Assembly (NCBI RefSeq): GCF_900116765.1
Contig: NZ_UETC01000009.1
Span: 62,001 to 126,000, forward strand
DNA: 64,000 bases
Origin: Jannaschia seohaensis
Lineage (GTDB): Bacteria; Pseudomonadota; Alphaproteobacteria; Rhodobacterales; Rhodobacteraceae
Reading direction: 5' to 3'
Position 1 is the first letter of the stretch; every line of letters begins with the position of its first letter. Shown one piece after another: positions 59,194 through 64,000 of this stretch. The notes beneath the pieces were generated by a model. That model was given only the letters and a program-made list of their open reading frames with translations, had not been told where the DNA came from and searched no databases. The position numbers were made by a program, and so were the translations under genes.

Positions 59194-59827
59194 GGCGGTG
59201 CTGCGGGAACAGATGTGCCTGCTGGCGCGCTCGCTCTATGAGCGCGGGCTGACCCATGGGTCGACCGGCAACATCTCTGCCCGGACCGAGGATGGCGGTC
59301 TGCTGGTTTCGCCCACGGGGACCAGCTTTGGCCGGCTCGATCCGGGGCGGTTGTCGCGGTTCGACGCGGACGGGCGGCATATCGGGGGCGACAAGCCGAC
59401 CAAGGAGATGCCGCTGCATGCGGCCTTCTACGACACGCGCAATTGCGGGGCGGTGGTGCATCTGCATTCCTGCCACTCCGTCGCGCTCTCGATGCTGCGG
59501 GAGCCGGGGGAGACGTTCCTGCCGCCGCTGACGCCCTACGCGGTGATGCAATTGGGGCAGGTGGAGTTGCTGCCCTATTTCATGCCGGGCGACCCGGCGA
59601 TGGGCGCGGCGGTGCGCGGTCTGGCGGGCAAGCGCTCGGCGGTGATGTTGGCCAATCACGGGCCGGTCGTGGCGGGCAAGGATGTGGAAGCCGCTTGCAA
59701 CGCCATCGAGGAGTTGGAGGCAACGGCCAAGCTGGTGCTGCTGACCCGCGGGATGGGGCCGCGGGCCCTGACCGACGGTCAGGTGGCGGGTCTGGTAACC
59801 AAGTTCGATCTGGAGTGGGACGCATGA
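59186..59827 (+). CDS. otnC: Class II aldolase/OtnC-like 3-oxo-tetronate 4-phosphate decarboxylase
   Basis: 213 residues: LARSLYERGLTHGSTGNISA, LLVSPTGTSFGRLDPGRLSR, KEMPLHAAFYDTR, VVHLHSCHSVALSM (metal-binding HxH), LANHGPVVAGKDVEAACNAI. This matches OtnC (YgbL) of the tetronate/D-threonate or L-threonate catabolic route. Its stop overlaps the isomerase gene by 4 bp. The matching kinase (OtnK) and dehydrogenase are not in the window. Confidence 0.85.
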   Translation: MAEAVLREQMCLLARSLYERGLTHGSTGNISARTEDGGLLVSPTGTSFGRLDPGRLSRFDADGRHIGGDKPTKEMPLHAAFYDTRNCGAVVHLHSCHSVALSMLREPGETFLPPLTPYAVMQLGQVELLPYFMPGDPAMGAAVRGLAGKRSAVMLANHGPVVAGKDVEAACNAIEELEATAKLVLLTRGMGPRALTDGQVAGLVTKFDLEWDA

Positions 59828-60564
59828 AATTCTCCGCCAATCTCGGGTTTCTTTGGGCCGACCGACCCTTGCCGGATGCGATCCGCGCGGCCAAGGCGGC
59901 GGGTTTCGACGCGGTCGAGTTGCATTGGCCCTATGAGACGGACGCGGCCGAGGTGAAGGCCGCGCTGGACGAGACCGGGCTGCCTTGCCTGGGGCTCAAC
60001 ACCCGCAGGGGCGAGACAAACGGTCTGTGCGCCTTGCCCGGCAAGGAGGCGGAGGCCTGGGCGGCGATCGACGAGGCGATCGTCTATGCGCGCGCCATCG
60101 GGGCCGGGGCGGTCCATGCCATGGCGGGCTTCGCCCAGGGGATGGCGGCCGAGGCGACGTTTTGCGATGCGCTGCGCTATGCCTGCGACGCCGCGCCCGA
60201 CCTGATGATCCTGATCGAGCCGCTCAACCGCTACGACGCGCCGGGCTACTTCCTGACGACGACCGGGCAGGCGCTGAAGCTGATCGATGCGGTCAAGAAG
60301 CCGAACCTCAAGCTGATGTTCGACTGCTACCATGTGCAGATCATGGAGGGCGACCTGACCCGCCGGTTTGAGTCGCTGCGACACGCGGTCGGGCATGTGC
60401 AATTCGCCGGCGTGCCCGCGCGGGGGCGGCCGGACGAGGGAGAGATCGCGTTCGATCGCCTGCTGCCCGCGCTCGGCTGGGATGGGCCGCTGGGGGCGGA
60501 GTACAAGCCGGGCGGTGACACGGATGCGACCTTGGGCTGGCTCGACGGGTATCGGGCGCTCTGA
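59824..60564 (+). CDS. otnI: OtnI-like 2-oxo-tetronate isomerase / hydroxypyruvate isomerase
   Basis: 246-residue TIM-barrel isomerase of the Hyi/OtnI family: MKFSANLGFLWADRPLPDAI, RAAKAAGFDAVELHWPYETD, GLNTRRGETNGLCALPG, IEPLNRYDAPGYFLTTTGQA, LKLMFDCYHVQIMEGDLTRR and GHVQFAGVPARGRPDEGEI. All catalytic Glu, Asp and His positions appear intact. It starts in the stop of otnC (ATGA). Confidence 0.9.
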   Translation: MKFSANLGFLWADRPLPDAIRAAKAAGFDAVELHWPYETDAAEVKAALDETGLPCLGLNTRRGETNGLCALPGKEAEAWAAIDEAIVYARAIGAGAVHAMAGFAQGMAAEATFCDALRYACDAAPDLMILIEPLNRYDAPGYFLTTTGQALKLIDAVKKPNLKLMFDCYHVQIMEGDLTRRFESLRHAVGHVQFAGVPARGRPDEGEIAFDRLLPALGWDGPLGAEYKPGGDTDATLGWLDGYRAL

Positions 60565-60592
60565 CCTAGCCATTCGTGCCTGCGAGGGCGAG

Positions 60593-60634
60593 CGGGATAT
60601 GAGTATTTGCGAACCCGTGATGGGGGAGGCGCGC
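60593..60634 (-). repeat. Dispersed repeat family A, extended form (copy 5)
   Basis: Plus strand CGGGATATGAGTATTTGCGA then ACCCGTGATGGGGGAGGCGCG. It matches the copy at 4793-4835 at about 38 of 42 positions. It lies between the convergent otnI and flavoprotein genes. Confidence 0.7.
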
Positions 60635-60656
60635 TGTCCGAAGGGGCGCGTTAACC

Positions 60657-61832
60657 CTAATCGGTGGTTACCCTGTTGGCTGCCCATGCGGCAGCGGCCC
60701 GGCCCGCATGGCGGCCCGTGGCGAGGCAGGCGGTGATCAGCCAGCCGCCGGTGGGCGCCTCCCAGTCGAGCATTTCGCCCACAGCGAAGGTGCCGGGGCG
60801 GGAGGTCAGCATCAGGCTTGGGTCGAGCGCGTCCCAGCGGAGACCGCCCGCCGTCGAAATCGCCTCGTCGAGCGGGCGGAGACCGGCATGGGGGACGGGC
60901 AGGCGCTTGATCAGGGGGGCGAGGTCCTTTGGCAGGGGGCGGGCGAATTCCTGGAGCAGGGCGATCTGGGCGGGGCCCAGGCCCAGGGCGCGGCGGAGAC
61001 GGTCCTTGACGCTGCGCTTGGCCAGCGGGGCCAGGCGGTCACGGATGGTCGCCTCGGTCAGGTCGGGCTTGAGGTCCAGGGCGAGGGGGGCGCCCGCGCG
61101 CAGGGCGGGTGTATGGGGGTAGAGGCCGCCGCCCTCCAGGCCCTTGGCGGAGAGGACGATCTCGCCGCGATAGGTCGTGCCGCCGACGATCAGGCCGACA
61201 TTCTTCAGGGCGGCTCCGAAATGTCTGCGCATGTGGGGCGACCAGTCGATCCGCAGCCCGACATTGGACGGGGCGAAGGGCGCGACGAGGGGGGCGAGGT
61301 CCGGCAGGTCGGCCCAGGCTCCGTCCGAGCCCAGCCGCCGCCAGGACGCGCCGCCCAGCGCCAGCACGGTCGCTTCGGGGTGGATGCGGGTGCCGTCGGC
61401 GAAGGTCAGCGCGGGGCCGTCCCAGCCGGTCCACCGAGCGCGGCGGTGAAGCGTGACGCCTACCGCGTCCAGCCGAGCCAGCCAGGCGCGGAGCAGGGGC
61501 GAGGCCTTCATCGCATGGGGGAAGACGCGGCCGGTCGAGCCTTCGAATGTCGTCTGGCCGAGCCCCGCCATCCAGGCGCGCACCTCCGCCGGGCCGAAGG
61601 TCTCGACCATCCGGGCCAGCGACGGGCAGTTGTAGCGCGCGGCGAAATCGGGCGCCGTGTGGGTGACGTTCAGGCCTGACTTGCCCGCCATCAGCAGCTT
61701 GCGCGCGGGGCTTGGCATGTGGTCGTAAATCGTCACCACAGCGCCCGCGGCGGCCGCGGCCTCCGCCGCCATCAGGCCGGCGGGGCCGGCGCCGATCACG
61801 GCGACGCTTGGCTTCAGGGTCTCGCGCTCCAT
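60657..61832 (-). CDS. TIGR03862-like NAD(P)/FAD oxidoreductase (HI0933 type)
   Basis: 391-residue flavoprotein: dinucleotide-binding VAVIGAGPAGLMAAEAAAAAG, then RKLLMAGKSGLNVTHTA, GLGQTTFEGSTGRVFPHAMK, LALGGASWRRLGSDGAW and TAGGLRWDALDPSLML, typical of HI0933-like proteins (TIGR03862 branch). The function is unknown. The start at 61832 is preferred; a longer one (61844) overlaps the divergent HNH gene start at 61843. Confidence 0.88.
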   Translation of the reverse strand: MERETLKPSVAVIGAGPAGLMAAEAAAAAGAVVTIYDHMPSPARKLLMAGKSGLNVTHTAPDFAARYNCPSLARMVETFGPAEVRAWMAGLGQTTFEGSTGRVFPHAMKASPLLRAWLARLDAVGVTLHRRARWTGWDGPALTFADGTRIHPEATVLALGGASWRRLGSDGAWADLPDLAPLVAPFAPSNVGLRIDWSPHMRRHFGAALKNVGLIVGGTTYRGEIVLSAKGLEGGGLYPHTPALRAGAPLALDLKPDLTEATIRDRLAPLAKRSVKDRLRRALGLGPAQIALLQEFARPLPKDLAPLIKRLPVPHAGLRPLDEAISTAGGLRWDALDPSLMLTSRPGTFAVGEMLDWEAPTGGWLITACLATGRHAGRAAAAWAANRVTTD

Positions 61833-61842
61833 TCTTCGGGGC

Positions 61843-62169
61843 ATGTCAGACGCCGACGCTCCCGACCAGCCCCTCTGCGCGCTCTGCGAGCGCCCTATCC
61901 TGCCGGGCACGCCGCAGAGCCTGCACCATCTCGTGCCGAAGCTGCGCGGAGGGAAGGGCGGGCCGACGGTGTTGCTGCATCAGATCTGCCATAACGAGAT
62001 CCATGCCAGCGCTTCGGAGGCGGAATTGGCGCGGCTCTGGAACACGCCCGAAGCGCTGCGCCGCCATCCCCGGTTGGAGAGATTCATCGAATGGGTCCGC
62101 AAGCGGCCCGCCGACTTTCATTCCAAGACGCCCGGGGCGCGGCGCGGGGGCAAGCGGCGGGCGCGATGA
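61843..62169 (+). CDS. HNH-type zinc protein
   Basis: 108 residues: LCALCERPILPGTPQSLHHL (CxxC followed by HH), VPKLRGGKGGPTVLLHQICH and NEIHASASEAELARLWN, the betabetaalpha-metal/HNH layout with a CHNEIH core. A basic tail (PGARRGGKRRAR) suggests nucleic acid binding. It is divergent from the flavoprotein gene, with the two starts nearly touching. It could be a nuclease of unknown role. Confidence 0.8.
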   Translation: MSDADAPDQPLCALCERPILPGTPQSLHHLVPKLRGGKGGPTVLLHQICHNEIHASASEAELARLWNTPEALRRHPRLERFIEWVRKRPADFHSKTPGARRGGKRRAR

Positions 62170-62201
62170 CCCTGCCGTTCGGTGCGGACCCGACGGGCGG
62201 A

Positions 62202-62259
62202 GGGGGCTCTGCCCCCGCTTCGCCCCCCCCCGGGGATATTTGAGCAGGGAAGAAGGGGG
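62202..62259 (+). repeat. Dispersed repeat family B, copy 3 (divergent)
   Basis: GGGGGCTCTGCCCCC hairpin followed by C-rich sequence and CCGGGGATATTTGAGC, AGGGAAGAAGGGGG. The second part matches the copies at 51545 and 58507; the hairpin arm differs. It lies just before the end of msrA. Confidence 0.7.
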
Positions 62260-62264
62260 CGGCG

Positions 62265-62894
62265 TCAGCTGCCGGATGCTTTCGCGAAGGGGGCGTCGGA
62301 GCCCCAGACCTGACGAACGCGCGCGTCCCTGCCGCAGCCCTGGCGGTAGCGCTTATAGGCGTCTGCCTTGGTGACGAAGAGACCTACGGAGGTCACGCCC
62401 AGCCGGTCGTCGGACTTGTAGTAATCCTGGTGATAGTCGCCAACGGGATAGAACCGGCTTGCGTCACGGATCGGCGTCACGATCTCGCGGCCGAGCTCGG
62501 CTTCGGCGGCGGCCACGGCGGCCTCGGCGGCGGCGCGTTGCTCGGGCGTCTCGACCCAGATCGCGGCCGTGTATTCCAGGCCCCGGTCGCAGAACTGCCC
62601 GCCCGCATCGAACGGATCGATGGAGCGCAGGAAGAGGTCGTAGATCTGCCGGTAGGAGATCACCTCGTCGTCGAAGGGGATGCGCACCGCCTCGATGTGA
62701 TCGCCGGAGCGGCGATAGACGGGATCGGGCGTCGTGCCGCCGGTGAAGCCCGAGACGACATCGCCCACGCCCCGGACGGACTCGAAATCGGCCTCGACGC
62801 ACCAGAAGCAGCCTCCCGCCACATAGGCGGTCTGGATGTCGGCGGCGGCGGGGAGCGGGGCCAGGGCGAGGCTGGCGAGGATGAGATGTTTCAT
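62265..62894 (-). CDS. msrA: Exported peptide-methionine (S)-S-oxide reductase
   Basis: 209-residue precursor with signal peptide MKHLILASLALAPLPAAA, so the enzyme should work in the periplasm. Catalytic Cys29 lies in AGGCFWCVEADFESVRGVGD; GFTGGTTPDPVYRRSGDHIE, IYDLFLRSIDPFDAGGQFCD and YHQDYYKSDD follow. It reduces the S-sulfoxide of methionine; a recycling Cys is likely near the C terminus (RQGCGRD). AAAGGAGG precedes the ATG. Confidence 0.95.
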   Translation of the reverse strand: MKHLILASLALAPLPAAADIQTAYVAGGCFWCVEADFESVRGVGDVVSGFTGGTTPDPVYRRSGDHIEAVRIPFDDEVISYRQIYDLFLRSIDPFDAGGQFCDRGLEYTAAIWVETPEQRAAAEAAVAAAEAELGREIVTPIRDASRFYPVGDYHQDYYKSDDRLGVTSVGLFVTKADAYKRYRQGCGRDARVRQVWGSDAPFAKASGS

Positions 62895-63014
62895 GGGGCC
62901 TCCTTTGAGCCGTCAACGCGGGGCCGGCCAATGACGTTTCATCGCGACCGGGTGACCGCGCCGGGCGATGGCATCGCCCGCTCGCTCAAAACCGTCGCGG
63001 GACGCTCCCTTTCT

Positions 63015-64000
63015 CTATTTCATCGTCCGGCGCTGAAGCCAGCGGAAGACGAAGGGCGCGCAGGTGATGACCAGCACGATGCGGGTGACGTGATGCAGGA
63101 TGACATAGGCCACGTCGGCCCCCGCGACGATGGCCATCAGCGCCATCTCGGCCTGCCCGCCGGGCGAGAAGGCCAGGATGGCGTCGATCTGGGGTGCGAG
63201 GCCCAAGAGGACCACGCTTTCGGCGAAGAGGGCGGCGATGGCCGTGAGGATGACGGCATGGCCCAGCCCCGCCGTGAGGAAGCGGCGGACTTCGGTGAGG
63301 GTGATGCCGGAATATTTCACGCCCACCACCATGCCGATGAAGAACTGCGCGGCCTGGATGGCCTCGGCCGGGGGGCGCTGGGTGACGAGCCCGGAGAGCG
63401 ACAGGACGGCGGTCAGCAGCATCGGGCCCAGGATGGACGCGCCGAAGAGGCCCACGCGCGCGGCGATCTTCCAGCCGAGGATGCCCGCGATGGCGAGGAT
63501 CGCAAGCTCGCTGGGCGGGAAGCTGGCGGCAGGGGCCCCGGGGGTCTGGGTCAGGTCGATGGACCAGATCAGCGTCAGGAGGGCCGGGACGATGACCACG
63601 ATCAACAGCACGCGCGTGGCGTGGAGCAGCGACAGCGCGCGGGGGTCGCCCCCCGCCTCCTCGCCGAAAAGGAGCATGTCCTGGAGGCCGCCGGGCATGG
63701 CCGCGTAGAACGCCGTGGCCCGGTCGAAGCCGCAAAGCCTGCGCAGATAGGGATAGCCCGCAAGGCCGGAGGCCAAGAGGAAGAGCGGCGCGAGCAGGAG
63801 GCTGAGCGCCATGGAGGGCAGCTGGCCCACCAGGGCGGGGGTGATCGAAGCGCCGACGGCCACGCCCAGGATCGTGCGCATCAGGTCCGTCAGCGGCGTG
63901 TAGGCGGCGAGCCGCATGCCCGCGAGCGCAGCCATCAGGCAGGCGAGCAGCGGGCCCAGCAAGAAAGGCAGCGGCAGGGAGAGCGCGCGGAAGACGAGCA
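63015..64000 (-). CDS. AbrB-type membrane protein (partial)
   Basis: Membrane protein with about ten helices of the AbrB family (TIGR03082-like internal duplication). Repeat halves are seen as LLGPLLACLMAALAG, ILGWKIAARVGLFGASILGP and SPGGQAEMALMAIVAGADVAY. The reading frame stays open to the window edge (LVFRALSLPLPFLLGPLLA), so the N terminus lies outside; a TTG at 63962 is not taken as start. Related proteins are of uncertain transport function. Confidence 0.88.
   Translation of the reverse strand, partial: LVFRALSLPLPFLLGPLLACLMAALAGMRLAAYTPLTDLMRTILGVAVGASITPALVGQLPSMALSLLLAPLFLLASGLAGYPYLRRLCGFDRATAFYAAMPGGLQDMLLFGEEAGGDPRALSLLHATRVLLIVVIVPALLTLIWSIDLTQTPGAPAASFPPSELAILAIAGILGWKIAARVGLFGASILGPMLLTAVLSLSGLVTQRPPAEAIQAAQFFIGMVVGVKYSGITLTEVRRFLTAGLGHAVILTAIAALFAESVVLLGLAPQIDAILAFSPGGQAEMALMAIVAGADVAYVILHHVTRIVLVITCAPFVFRWLQRRTMK

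Overview
The window is about 70% G+C, gene-dense, and carried by an alphaproteobacterium that looks like a member of the Rhodobacteraceae (Roseobacter group). The grounds are the gene orders ffh / chorismate mutase / rpsP / rimM / trmD and cmk / rpsA / ihfB / lapA-like / trpF / trpB, TRAP transporters, a VPLPA-type C-terminal sorting signal, and short dispersed palindromic repeats. No tRNA, rRNA, CRISPR array, transposase or phage gene was seen.

Region 1 (75-9060, minus strand) is one long operon starting at a promoter near 9028-9057. It runs ffh, a NIPSNAP-like fragment, four GNAT acetyltransferases, a decayed GNAT remnant, three more GNATs, chorismate mutase, rpsP, a 52-residue membrane protein, rimM and trmD, with a terminator near 75-102. 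Most junctions are 4-bp ATGA or GTGA overlaps. The seven-gene GNAT array inside a translation/secretion operon is the striking feature.

Region 2 (9202-14803) holds an orphan pair of sugar-type ABC permeases, a degenerate FG-GAP repeat pseudogene, then an overlapping set: UMF1-type MFS transporter, MepA endopeptidase and a phytase-like esterase.

Region 3 (14904-29629) is a catabolic island. A single-chain aconitase X gene faces a six-gene minus-strand operon (SnoaL-like, HyuB, HyuA, isochorismatase-fold hydrolase, ICL/PEP-mutase lyase, fumarate-reductase-like flavoprotein; every junction is a 4-bp overlap). Across a large inverted-repeat operator, a divergent plus-strand operon encodes a GntR/UTRA regulator, a LeuC-like and LeuD-like hydro-lyase and a three-part TRAP importer. 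Together the genes read as uptake of an organic acid, ATP-dependent opening of a lactam, imide or hydantoin ring, oxidation/reduction of a C-C bond, hydration and C-C cleavage. The substrate is unknown, and this is the best candidate for an undescribed pathway.

Region 4 (29672-40855) carries cmk, rpsA, ihfB, a LapA-like gene, trpF and trpB. Five accessory genes lie between cmk and rpsA, and a sulfotransferase-like gene lies between trpF and trpB.

Region 5 (41158-42717) is a compact unit: two tandem exported PepSY-like proteins with polyaspartate tails and a membrane-anchored LuxR-type regulator.

Region 6 (42722-64000) is mixed housekeeping and accessory content: GNAT, hydrolases, DUF2237, DUF2332, pth, NUDIX, YHS protein, a winged-helix/TPR regulator, pepF, a VPLPA-CTERM protein, a YgfZ-like folate protein, two PLP aminotransferases, GST/OtnC/OtnI, a TIGR03862-like flavoprotein, an HNH protein, exported MsrA and an AbrB-type membrane protein cut by the window end. 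Two short dispersed repeat families lie mostly between genes throughout the window.
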